Shown: positions 1 through 6,046, numbered from the stretch's first letter. The stretch: DNA of 7,752 nucleotides from Alphaproteobacteria bacterium (GCA_017307315.1 JAFKFF010000059.1:1-7752); one strand, 5' to 3'. The notes: generated by a model from the letters alone, not told the origin. Program-made: numbers and translations.

Positions 1-912
1 TGCCATCTGGGCGACTTCGTCGGCGAAATCGCTTTCGACCTTCTCGATGCCTTCGCCGACCTGAAAGCGGACAAAGCCTTCGATCGAGACCGGCGCGCCG
101 AAATCCTTGCCGGCCTTCTCGAGCACCTTGCCGACCTGGGTTTCGCCATCGATCACGAAGGTCTGGGAAAGCAGGACCGTCTCTTCATAGAATTTGCGCA
201 TGCGCCCTTCCATCATCTTTTCGATGACGGCATCGGGCTTGCCAGACTGCTTGGCCAGTTCCCACTGCACATTGCGCTCGCGCTCGACCACATCCTTGGA
301 AAGGTGCTCGGGCGTGATCGCCAGGGGATTGGCGGCGGCGACATGCATGGCGATCTGCTTGGCCAGCGCCGAAAGCTTGCCCTCGTCGGCGGTGGATTTC
401 AGGGCCACCAGCACGCCGATCTTGCCCAGTTCGGGCGAAGCGGCATTGTGGACATAGGCCCCGACCACGCCCGGATTGACCGACAGCGCAACCGTGCGGC
501 GCACGCTCATATTCTCGCCGATCTTGGCCACCAATTCGGTCAGGGTCTGCTGGACATTGCTGGCGCCATGTTCGGCGGCCAGAAGCTTCTCCAGATCGCC
601 GCCTTCCTGCAACGCCAGATCGGCGGCGGCTTTCACGAAGCCTTTGAACTCGTCGTTGCGGGCGACGAAATCGGTCTCGGCATTGACTTCCACCAACGCA
701 CCCGCCCCCTTGCCCACGGCGACGCCGACCAGGCCTTCGGCCGCGGCGCGGCCGGCCTTCTTGGCGGCCTTGGAGATGCCCTTCTTCCGCAGCCAGTCGA
801 TGGCGGCTTCCATATCGCCATTGGTTTCATTGAGAGCGGTCTTGCAGTCCATCATGCCCGCGCCGGTTTTGTCGCGCAGGTCCTTCACCATGGTCGCGGT
901 GATGTTCGCCAT
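1..912 (-). CDS. tsf: Elongation factor Ts (3'-truncated by window edge)
   Basis: EF-Ts is the cytoplasmic guanine-nucleotide exchange factor that regenerates EF-Tu-GTP during translation. The frame opens [20 protein letters not shown], the typical N-terminal UBA-like domain (residues 1-55). It continues into the core domain with the hallmark TDFVARN at residues 80-86; the TDF tripeptide is the family's EF-Tu contact. The segment IGENMSVRR (131-139) is also diagnostic. 304 codons are visible, ending ...DEVAQMA at the window edge. Alphaproteobacterial EF-Ts proteins are about this long, so I infer that only a few C-terminal residues are missing. The ATG at 910-912 is chosen because a GGAGG Shine-Dalgarno sequence lies a few bases upstream and the protein aligns from residue 1. 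It follows rpsB by 58 bp, the near-universal rpsB-tsf order, and is probably cotranscribed from the rpsB promoter. Confidence 0.97.
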   Translation of the reverse strand, partial: MANITATMVKDLRDKTGAGMMDCKTALNETNGDMEAAIDWLRKKGISKAAKKAGRAAAEGLVGVAVGKGAGALVEVNAETDFVARNDEFKGFVKAAADLALQEGGDLEKLLAAEHGASNVQQTLTELVAKIGENMSVRRTVALSVNPGVVGAYVHNAASPELGKIGVLVALKSTADEGKLSALAKQIAMHVAAANPLAITPEHLSKDVVERERNVQWELAKQSGKPDAVIEKMMEGRMRKFYEETVLLSQTFVIDGETQVGKVLEKAGKDFGAPVSIEGFVRFQVGEGIEKVESDFADEVAQMA

Positions 913-927
913 TGTGGCCTCCGTGGC

Positions 928-955
928 GGCGCCGACGGCTCGTTCCGGCGGCGCC
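928..955 (-). promoter_or_regulatory. Intergenic hairpin between rpsB and tsf
   Basis: Two 11-base arms (928-938 and 945-955) are complementary except for one internal mismatch and enclose a 6-nt loop. On the transcript the outer stem is GGCGCCG/CGGCGCC. It begins 15 nt after the rpsB stop and ends 15 nt before the tsf ATG, just ahead of the tsf ribosome binding site. No U-tract follows, so it is not a canonical intrinsic terminator. It could act as a partial attenuator, an RNase barrier or processing site, or a translational modulator setting the S2 to EF-Ts ratio. The pairing is seen in the sequence; the function is inference. Confidence 0.55.
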
Positions 956-970
956 ATAAGAAAGAAAAGA

Positions 971-1750
971 TTAGGCCGTTGCTTCCGCGGAAGCCTCGAC
1001 GTGGCTGGAGGTGTCTTCGATCTCTTCGGCAGCACCGACATCGACACCCGCCGCGATCTGGCTTTCACCCAAACCATCGATGATGGCGCGGGCGGCGAGA
1101 TCGCAATACATCGCGATGGCGCGCGCGGCATCGTCGTTGCCCGGGATCGGATAAGCGATCCCGTCCGGATCGGAATTGGAATCCAGGATCGCGGTCACCG
1201 GAATGCCCAGCTTGCGGGCCTCGGCGATGGCGATGGATTCCTTGTTGGTGTCGATCACGAACAGCATGTTGGGCAGGCCGCCCATTTCCTTGATGCCGCC
1301 CAGCGAGCGTTCCAGCTTGTCCTGCTCGCGCAGGAGACCCAGCAATTCCTTCTTGGTGAGGCCGGAATTTTCCGCACCCGACAGCGTCTCCTCGATGGAC
1401 CGTAGGCGGCGGATCGAATGGCTGATGGTCTGCCAGTTGGTCAACGTGCCGCCCAGCCAGCGATGGTTCACGTAATATTGCGCGCAGCGCTTGGCGGCGG
1501 CGGCGACCGGCTCGGAGGCCTGGCGCTTGGTGCCGACGAACAGAATGCGCCCGCCCGAAGCCGCGACGTCCCGCAGCGCCACCAGCGCTTGGTGCAACAG
1601 CGGCACGGTCTGGGTCAGGTCGAGAATATGGATGTCGTTGCGCGCGCCATAGATATAGGGCGCCATTTTCGGGTTCCAGCGCTGCTGGCGGTGGCCGAAA
1701 TGGGCGCCGGACTCGAGCAGTCCACGCATGGAAAATTCTGGCAGAGCCAT
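971..1750 (-). CDS. rpsB: 30S ribosomal protein S2
   Basis: S2 is a 30S subunit protein placed late in assembly, on the body-head side near S1 and the mRNA path. The 259-residue product shows the family signatures. The N-terminal block has SGAHFGH (15-21), [12 protein letters not shown] (24-35) and IHILDL (40-45). [15 protein letters not shown] occupies 94-108. The second signature is [19 protein letters not shown] (160-178), followed by [20 protein letters not shown] (182-201). The tail from about 238 is short and acidic. The ATG at 1748-1750 is supported by AAAGGAG about 8 nt upstream and by the conserved MALPEFSMR opening. A longer in-frame extension to 1894 exists, but it runs through the leader and overlaps the -10 element of the promoter, so it is not coding. 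S2 commonly represses its own operon through the leader, which makes the structured leader here relevant. Confidence 0.98.
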   Translation of the reverse strand: MALPEFSMRGLLESGAHFGHRQQRWNPKMAPYIYGARNDIHILDLTQTVPLLHQALVALRDVAASGGRILFVGTKRQASEPVAAAAKRCAQYYVNHRWLGGTLTNWQTISHSIRRLRSIEETLSGAENSGLTKKELLGLLREQDKLERSLGGIKEMGGLPNMLFVIDTNKESIAIAEARKLGIPVTAILDSNSDPDGIAYPIPGNDDAARAIAMYCDLAARAIIDGLGESQIAAGVDVGAAEEIEDTSSHVEASAEATA

Positions 1751-1858
1751 GGGTCTTTCTCCTTTACCGGTTGGCCAGACGCGCGGGTTATCCCCTTTTG
1801 GGAGACACCGGACGGGGAGGTCGGAACACCCGGCCTGGACCCACCCGCGCGTGCGAGA
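1751..1858 (-). promoter_or_regulatory. Structured rpsB 5' leader, possible S2-responsive element
   Basis: About 108 nt separate the predicted transcription start (near 1858-1860) from the rpsB ATG. Two segments are perfect reverse complements over 10 bp, 1843-1852 and 1779-1788 (ACGCGCGGGT with ACCCGCGCGT on the transcript), and close a 54-nt interior. A GGGTC at 1838-1842 can pair with the GACCC at 1751-1755 directly before the start codon. Extending that pairing to 7 bp would use the first two bases of the AUG and compete with the end of the long stem. rpsB leaders in other proteobacteria are known autoregulatory elements; that this one binds S2 is inference, and I cannot match it to a described family by eye. 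Confidence 0.5.
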
Positions 1859-1865
1859 TGGGGGG

Positions 1866-1894
1866 CTTATAGGGGTTCGGCCGGCCGCGGGCAA
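1866..1894 (-). promoter_or_regulatory. rpsB-tsf promoter
   Basis: On the minus strand TTGCCC (1889-1894) and TATAAG (1866-1871) are separated by exactly 17 bp. The extended form CTTGCC...CTATAAG is typical of strong housekeeping-sigma promoters in front of ribosomal genes in Alphaproteobacteria. The predicted start falls about 7 nt downstream, near 1858-1860, which gives a leader of roughly 108 nt. The spacer is very GC-rich. No other hexamer pair this good was seen upstream of rpsB. Confidence 0.75.
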
Positions 1895-1963
1895 GGCCGT
1901 ACCCCCTTACCTTTCCGAAGGCCACCCCCTCAAAAAGCTGCGGAATCCCTTGGAAATTAGCGC

Positions 1964-2018
1964 GTTGGCAAGATCGCGTTTCCGGGGTGCCAACCGATGC
2001 CGGCGCGATAAGCATCGC
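1964..2018. repeat. Two adjacent inverted repeats upstream of the rpsB promoter
   Basis: The first is GTTGGCA (1964-1970) against TGCCAAC (1988-1994), a perfect 7-bp pair around a 17-nt centre. The second is CGATGC (1995-2000) against GCATCG (2012-2017), with an alternative short hairpin GCGAT/ATCGC at 2005-2018. They abut each other about 70-120 bp upstream of the rpsB -35 element. They may be hairpins that stop or process the upstream transcript, or protein-binding palindromes. Neither has a T-tract. The palindromes are seen; their role is unknown. Confidence 0.35.
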
Positions 2019-2028
2019 CACCCACGTC

Positions 2029-2253
2029 CTATGGACGCTGTGGCTGGGCGAGGACCATAGAACGGGATGCTTCTGCTCCCGAGTGCGTGAACCACAATCC
2101 GAGCCCCAACAGAACCAATGGCGTCACAAGGCCGATCGCGCCGTCATGGCCGGTGAGCGTGGCCATGAGCATCGCCCAGCCATAAAGCCCCGCAAGAAGC
2201 GCGGCGCCGCAGGCCAGTGCATTTTAGCGCAAAACCATCAGCGACAGCCGCAT
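2029..2253 (-). pseudogene. Possible interrupted two-TM small membrane protein
   Basis: Read from an ATG at 2251-2253, the frame begins MRLSLMVLR, meets TAA at 2224-2226, and continues in the same frame for 64 codons to a TAG at 2029-2031. The part after the stop looks like a real protein. One hydrophobic stretch (NALACGAALLAGLYGWAMLM) is followed by a short polar turn around TGHDGA, a second stretch (IGLVTPLVLLGLGLWF) and a polar tail ending QPQRP. With the basic N-terminus this predicts a two-segment inner-membrane protein with both ends in the cytoplasm. No good Shine-Dalgarno sequence precedes the ATG at 2253 or the internal ATG at 2170-2172, which alone would give a 47-residue product. 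I favour a recently broken gene over chance, but no family is recognised. A sequencing or assembly error at the TAA is also possible. Confidence 0.35.
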
Positions 2254-2307
2254 ACCCCACCATCGCGCCAAATAGCTGCCGCAAGATTACGGAGTCTCCC
2301 GGAACGG

Positions 2308-5300
2308 TCACACGGCTTCGACCGACAGCACCCCTGGAATGGCCGCGATATTGCTGCGCAGGACGGCTGTGATCGCGTGGCGCCTGGCGAGCGCGATCTC
2401 GACTTCTTCCCCTGCCCCGCCCGGCACTACGAAACTGACCAGGCCCTTGCCCGGCTGCGCCAGCTGCGCCGCGATGGCGGAAAGCGCCTCGGCGGAGTCC
2501 AACCGCACCACCATGCCCTCACCCGCGCTAGCCGCGGCCTGATCGAGGTCGGCGATGGAGGCGGCGCGAAGCTTGAGCTCGTCGCCGTCCCAATCGGCGC
2601 TGGCGGTGATGACAAGGCTCTTGCCGGCTTCCAGCAGTGGCCGGCTTGCCGCCAGCACTTCCGGAAACAGCATGACTTCGTACATGCCGGTCGAATCGGA
2701 GAAGGACACGAAGGCGTACATCTGATCGTTGCGCCCCCGGCGCTCCGACTTCTTGATCATGGTGCCCGCCAGCTTGGCCTTGAACCCGGCGCGCCGGTCT
2801 TCCAGGAGGCTGGCATAGCTGGTCACGCCCAGCCGCTTCAGCGCGGCGCCATAGGCATCGAGCGGATGGCCCGACAGATAGAAGCCCATGGCGCCGAACT
2901 CCTCGCCCAGCTTTTCATGGGCAGGCCAATCCGGCACATTGGTCAGGCGAAGCTCTTCGGACGTCGCATCGCCGCCGCCGAACAGCGAGACCTGTCCGCT
3001 TTCGCGCTCGCGCTGCGCCGCCTGTGCGCCCCCCAGGATACGGTCCGAATTCTCCACCAATTGCCGGCGGCATTTGTTCAAGCTGTCGAAAGCCCCCGCC
3101 CGGACCAGATTTTCGAAGGCGCGCTTGTTGACCAGCTTGGGGTCGATACGCCGGGCGAAATCGGAAATGGATTTGAACGTGCCGCCCGCCTCGCGCAATT
3201 CCACCACATGATCCATCGCCTGGCGGCCCACGCCTTTGACGGCGGCCAAGGCATAGAAGACGGTGTTCGCTTCGGCGTCGCAGGTAAAGACCGCGGCCGA
3301 GCGGTTGATGTCGGGTGGCGCGATCTTCACGCCCAGTCGCTGCGCTTCCTGGCGGAAGACATTCAGCCGGTCGGTGTTGGTGATATCGAGCGTCATCGAG
3401 GCGGCCAGGAATTCGACCGGATAATTCGCCTTCAGATAGGCGGTCTGATAGGCGACCTGGGCATAGGCCGCGGCATGGCCCTTGTTGAAGCCATAACCGG
3501 CGAATTTCTCCGCCTGTTCGAAAATCTGCTCCGCGACGGACGAGATAATGCCGCGCTCGCCCGCACCCTTCAGGAATTTCTCGCGATGGACAACCATCTC
3601 TGAAGGAATTTTCTTGCCCATGGCGCGGCGCAGGAGATCCGCCTCGCCCATCGTGTAGCCGGCCAGCTCTCGGGCGATGCGCATGACGTCATCCTGGTAA
3701 GTCATGACGCCATAGGTTTCGCGCAAGATCGGCTCCAGCAGCGGATGCAGATATTCAACCGCTTCCTTGCCGTTCTTGCAGGCGATGTATTTCGGAATCG
3801 AATCCATCGGGCCGGGGCGGTAAAGCGCCACCAACGCCACCAGATCGTTGATGTGGTCGGGCTTCATTTTGCGCATCAGATCGCGCATGCCCGCGCCTTC
3901 GAGCTGGAAGACGCCGATGCTGTCACCCCGCGCCAGCATCTCGAAAGTCTTGCTATCGGTGAAGTCGATGGTCTGGGTGTTGAGCGAAATGCCCCGGTTC
4001 TTGAGAAGCTCTTCCGCCTTGGCGATGACGGTAAGCGTCTTCAGGCCCAGAAAGTCGAACTTCACCAGCCCGGCCTTCTCGGCGTCTTCATAGTCGAACT
4101 GCGTCACCGGCATTTCGGAGCGCGGATCGCGGTAGAGCGGCAGGATCTCGTCCAGCGGCCGGTCGCCGATCACCACGCCCGCGGGATGGGTCGAGGCGTG
4201 ACGATAAAGCCCTTCGATCCGGCCGGTGATTTCGAACAGGCGCTGGGCGATGGGTTCGGATTCGGCGATGGCCTGCAGGCGAGGCTCGCTGTCGACGGCA
4301 TCGCCGAGCGACACCGGCTTGCCGGGGGGATTGGGGATCAACTTGGCGATGCGGTCGACCAGTCCCAGCGGCATCTGCAGCACCCGGCCGGCGTCGCGCA
4401 CCGCCGCGCGCGCCTGCAGCGACCCCAGCGCGATGATATGCGCGACCCGGTCGGCGCCATATTTGTCGCGCACATAGCGCACCACCTCATCCCGCCGCTC
4501 TTGGCAGAAATCGATATCGAAGTCCGGCATCGAGATGCGCTCGGGATTGAGGAAACGCTCGAAGAAGAGGCCGAACCGCAAGGGATCGAGGTTGGTGATG
4601 TCGAGCGCCCAGGCCACCAGCGAGGAAGCGCCCGAACCGCGCACGCCCACCGGGATGCCGCGGCCCTTGGTCCATTTCATGAAATCGGAAACGATCAGGA
4701 AGTAACCGGGAAAGCCCATCCGGTTGATGATGGAAAGCTCGTACGTCAGGCGCTCGTGATAGACGCTTTCCTCCGCCGCCAGCGCGTTGGCGGCCATCCG
4801 TTTTTTCAGGCCTTCTTCGGCCTGAGCCTTCAGTTCCTGTTCTGGGTCGCGGCCCGATTCCGGCACGAAGACCGGCAGGATGGGCTTGCGCTTTACCGGC
4901 CGGAAAGCGCAACGGCGCGCGATCTCGATGGTATTGTCCAACGCCTCCGGCAGGTCGGAAAACTGCACCGCCATTTCGGCCGGCGTCTTGAAGCGGTGCT
5001 CGCGCGTGAGACGGCGGCGGTCGTCCTGCGACACGAAACTGCCGTCGGCGATGCAGAGCAAGGCGTCATGGGCTTCGTACATGGCGGCGGCGCCGAAATG
5101 CACGTCGTTGGTCGCCACCAGCGGCAGCTCTCTGGCATAGGCGAGATCGATCAAGGCCGCTTCGGTAGCGCGCTCTTCGGCCAGGCCATGCCGCTGCAAC
5201 TCGATATAGAGGCGGTCGCCGAACGTCGCCGCCAGCCGATCCAGAAGGGCCGAGGCGGCATCGGCCTGCCCATCCAGCAAAAGCGTGTTGACCGGCCCGC

Positions 5301-5739
5301 CGGGCCCGCCGGTCAAGGCGATCAGGCCTTCGGCATGGGCGGCCAGCAGATCCGCCTTCACATGCGGCCAGTCGCCCGGCTCGGCCTTGAGATAGGCGGC
5401 GCTGAGAAGCTTGGTGAGGTTGCGATAACCGACCTCGTTCTGGACCAGGAGCGGCAGGTGGGGCGGCTTCTTGCGGCTTCCCTGTTGGGTGGGTGCCGCG
5501 GCCACCAACTCCACTGAAAGCAGCGCGCCCACGATGGGTTGTACCCCCGCCTTGGCCACGGTGTCGGCGATCTCATAAACGCCGAAAAGATTGTTGCTGT
5601 CAGTGACGGCGACCGCCGGCATGGCGCTTTCCGACGCCAGCATCGTCAGTTCCTTGGGCCGGACCGCCCCTTCCAGCAACGAATAGGCGCTTTTCACCCT
5701 GAGATGGACGAAGGAAGCGATTTTGCGTGCGCCGGCCAT
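2308..5739 (-). CDS. dnaE: DNA polymerase III alpha subunit, replicative DnaE1 type
   Basis: This is the catalytic subunit of the replicative polymerase, 1143 residues, the usual DnaE1 length. The PHP domain (about 9-280) starts FVHLRVKSAYSLLEGA. It lacks the paired histidines of active PHP metal sites, although ATNDVHF (209-215) remains, so proofreading probably comes from a separate DnaQ. The palm follows, with catalytic aspartates D406 and D408 in MPDFDIDF and D562 in KFDFLGL. QLEGAGMRDLMRKMKPD, YQDDVMRIARELAGYTMGEA and LLRRAMGKK are further DnaE blocks. GFNKGHAAAYA lies at 750-760 and a helix-hairpin-helix near 834. The internal beta-clamp motif QVSLF is at 916-920, an OB fold at about 986-1065 and the tau-binding tail beyond. 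The clamp motif and domain order argue against the error-prone DnaE2. The loop PVGVRGSGASS (363-373) is one residue shorter than the usual PGRGSGAGS form. The ATG at 5737-5739 gives the expected N-terminus but has only a weak GGGA-like binding site. Confidence 0.98.
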   Translation of the reverse strand: MAGARKIASFVHLRVKSAYSLLEGAVRPKELTMLASESAMPAVAVTDSNNLFGVYEIADTVAKAGVQPIVGALLSVELVAAAPTQQGSRKKPPHLPLLVQNEVGYRNLTKLLSAAYLKAEPGDWPHVKADLLAAHAEGLIALTGGPGGPVNTLLLDGQADAASALLDRLAATFGDRLYIELQRHGLAEERATEAALIDLAYARELPLVATNDVHFGAAAMYEAHDALLCIADGSFVSQDDRRRLTREHRFKTPAEMAVQFSDLPEALDNTIEIARRCAFRPVKRKPILPVFVPESGRDPEQELKAQAEEGLKKRMAANALAAEESVYHERLTYELSIINRMGFPGYFLIVSDFMKWTKGRGIPVGVRGSGASSLVAWALDITNLDPLRFGLFFERFLNPERISMPDFDIDFCQERRDEVVRYVRDKYGADRVAHIIALGSLQARAAVRDAGRVLQMPLGLVDRIAKLIPNPPGKPVSLGDAVDSEPRLQAIAESEPIAQRLFEITGRIEGLYRHASTHPAGVVIGDRPLDEILPLYRDPRSEMPVTQFDYEDAEKAGLVKFDFLGLKTLTVIAKAEELLKNRGISLNTQTIDFTDSKTFEMLARGDSIGVFQLEGAGMRDLMRKMKPDHINDLVALVALYRPGPMDSIPKYIACKNGKEAVEYLHPLLEPILRETYGVMTYQDDVMRIARELAGYTMGEADLLRRAMGKKIPSEMVVHREKFLKGAGERGIISSVAEQIFEQAEKFAGYGFNKGHAAAYAQVAYQTAYLKANYPVEFLAASMTLDITNTDRLNVFRQEAQRLGVKIAPPDINRSAAVFTCDAEANTVFYALAAVKGVGRQAMDHVVELREAGGTFKSISDFARRIDPKLVNKRAFENLVRAGAFDSLNKCRRQLVENSDRILGGAQAAQRERESGQVSLFGGGDATSEELRLTNVPDWPAHEKLGEEFGAMGFYLSGHPLDAYGAALKRLGVTSYASLLEDRRAGFKAKLAGTMIKKSERRGRNDQMYAFVSFSDSTGMYEVMLFPEVLAASRPLLEAGKSLVITASADWDGDELKLRAASIADLDQAAASAGEGMVVRLDSAEALSAIAAQLAQPGKGLVSFVVPGGAGEEVEIALARRHAITAVLRSNIAAIPGVLSVEAV

Positions 5740-5758
5740 AAGACAGTCCCGGAGGAAT

Positions 5759-5812
5759 CGGCCCGACTATCGCCCGTCAGGCCCGCTTTGTGCGGCCTGC
5801 GGCCCGGCTATC
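5759..5812. repeat. Near-perfect 13-bp direct repeat flanking a hairpin, dnaE leader
   Basis: CGGCCCGACTATC (5759-5771) and CGGCCCGGCTATC (5800-5812) differ at one base and are spaced 41 bp start to start, in the 78-bp gap between the microprotein gene and dnaE. Between them, AGGCCCGC (5779-5786) and GCGGCCT (5792-5798) can form a 7-bp stem with one bulged base and a 5-nt loop. No T-tract follows on the minus strand, so transcription into dnaE is not obviously terminated. It could be a regulatory site for dnaE or a local duplication without function. Confidence 0.35.
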
Positions 5813-5817
5813 CACAG

Positions 5818-5922
5818 TCAGAGAACCGCCATCATGGCGTGGGCACCGCCGCTGGCCAGGACAAAGGACGACACCATGAAAATGACCAGACCCGCGCCCG
5901 CCACTGCATCCTTGAGCCACAT
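5818..5922 (-). CDS. 34-aa single-TM microprotein with SOS-type promoter (SidA-like candidate)
   Basis: The frame ATG (5920-5922) to TGA (5818-5820) encodes 34 residues: MWLKDAVAGAGL, then the hydrophobic VIFMVSSFVLAS, then GGAHAMMAVL. One membrane segment covers about residues 7-25, with K4 and D5 in a very short N-terminus. A perfect GGGAGG (5931-5936) sits 8 nt before the ATG, far better than the site of dnaE itself. 27 of 34 codons end in G or C, like the flanking genes. A promoter with an exact GTTC-N7-GTTC LexA box lies immediately upstream, with a predicted start about 20 nt before the ATG. Caulobacter SidA, a 29-residue SOS-induced inner-membrane protein that blocks division through FtsW, is the nearest functional parallel. 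I have not shown sequence homology. The A-H-A near the end could also suggest a signal-peptide-like sequence, but only five residues would remain after it. Being a gene is well supported; the division-inhibitor role is inference. Confidence 0.78.
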   Translation of the reverse strand: MWLKDAVAGAGLVIFMVSSFVLASGGAHAMMAVL

Positions 5923-5930
5923 GATCGCTG

Positions 5931-5936
5931 CCTCCC
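5931..5936 (-). promoter_or_regulatory. Ribosome binding site of the 34-aa microprotein
   Basis: GGGAGG on the minus strand, with an 8-nt spacer to the ATG at 5922. It is a near-ideal match to the anti-Shine-Dalgarno sequence and decides both the reality and the start of the small gene. Confidence 0.8.
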
Positions 5937-5949
5937 GTTTTGCCTTTTT

Positions 5950-5964
5950 GTTCTACTTTAGTTC
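5950..5964. promoter_or_regulatory. LexA (SOS) box
   Basis: The plus strand reads GTTCTACTTTAGTTC, an exact GTTC-N7-GTTC direct repeat (GAAC-N7-GAAC read toward the gene). This is the established LexA operator form of Alphaproteobacteria, unlike the CTG-N10-CAG palindrome of E. coli. The spacer is AT-rich, as in known sites. Its position over the -10 element of a promoter with a short leader is what a repressor site should show. I infer induction by DNA damage. Confidence 0.8.
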
Positions 5965-5978
5965 TCGTGAGAAGACAA
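5950..5978 (-). promoter_or_regulatory. Promoter of the microprotein (and possibly dnaE)
   Basis: On the minus strand TTGTCT (5973-5978) and TAGAAC (5950-5955) are 17 bp apart, each matching four of six consensus positions. The predicted start near 5943 leaves a 20-nt leader containing only the ribosome binding site. An alternative pair shifted upstream (TTGTTC with TAAAGT, 18-bp spacer) is also possible. The region is markedly AT-rich against its GC-rich surroundings. The LexA box covers the -10 hexamer, so bound repressor would block polymerase. Confidence 0.55.
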
Positions 5979-5982
5979 GAAC
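5961..5982. repeat. Imperfect palindrome abutting the LexA box
   Basis: GTTCTCGT (5961-5968) and ACAAGAAC (5975-5982) pair at seven of eight positions, or all eight with a G-U pair in RNA, around a 6-nt centre. It shares one GTTC half with the LexA box and covers the -35 hexamer. It may offer an extra LexA half-site or bind another regulator. Confidence 0.4.
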
Positions 5983-6046
5983 AAAACAAGATCAAAATGA
6001 GCAAGCCGGCAACCAGGATACCGGGCGCAGGCAAGGAATTGCGATA

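Larger units (their letters stand above)
1751..2307. other. dnaE-rpsB intergenic region (557 bp)
   Basis: This is the only stretch over 300 bp without a confident gene. It holds, from the dnaE stop downward, an interrupted small membrane-protein frame (2029-2253), two inverted repeats (1964-1994 and 1995-2018), the rpsB promoter (1866-1894) and the rpsB leader. I see no intrinsic terminator for dnaE: none of the hairpins is followed by a run of T on the minus strand. No tRNA, mobile element or plus-strand gene is evident. Confidence 0.7.

Noticed and set aside
1751..1894. N-terminal extension of S2 by 48 residues
   Set aside because: It would require translation from inside or upstream of the -10 element, the added residues do not resemble S2, and an ideal ribosome binding site precedes the ATG at 1750.
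304..1960. Overlapping plus-strand frames across tsf and rpsB
   Set aside because: They run against two highly conserved translation genes and show no protein family features.
1987..3603. A 538-codon plus-strand open frame
   Set aside because: It is antisense to the dnaE 3' half and intergenic DNA, has no recognisable domain, and is rich in His, Arg, Gln and Gly as expected from reading GC-rich coding DNA backwards.
3745..5517. A 590-codon plus-strand open frame
   Set aside because: It lies wholly antisense to dnaE, whose protein matches its family end to end; the composition is that of an antisense shadow.
5755..5759. A single GANTC (CcrM-type) site just upstream of dnaE
   Set aside because: A five-base site with one free position occurs often by chance; a single copy does not support cell-cycle methylation control.
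6005..6026. Possible lolD terminator hairpin followed by a T-rich stretch
   Set aside because: The stem is only about 5-6 bp with a bulge and a 9-nt loop, and the T-rich part is interrupted and belongs to the SOS promoter region, so I do not call it.
5777..6034. An 85-codon minus-strand frame overlapping the microprotein gene
   Set aside because: It is in a different frame, crosses the promoter and LexA box, has no good ribosome binding site and becomes low-quality sequence after its hydrophobic start.
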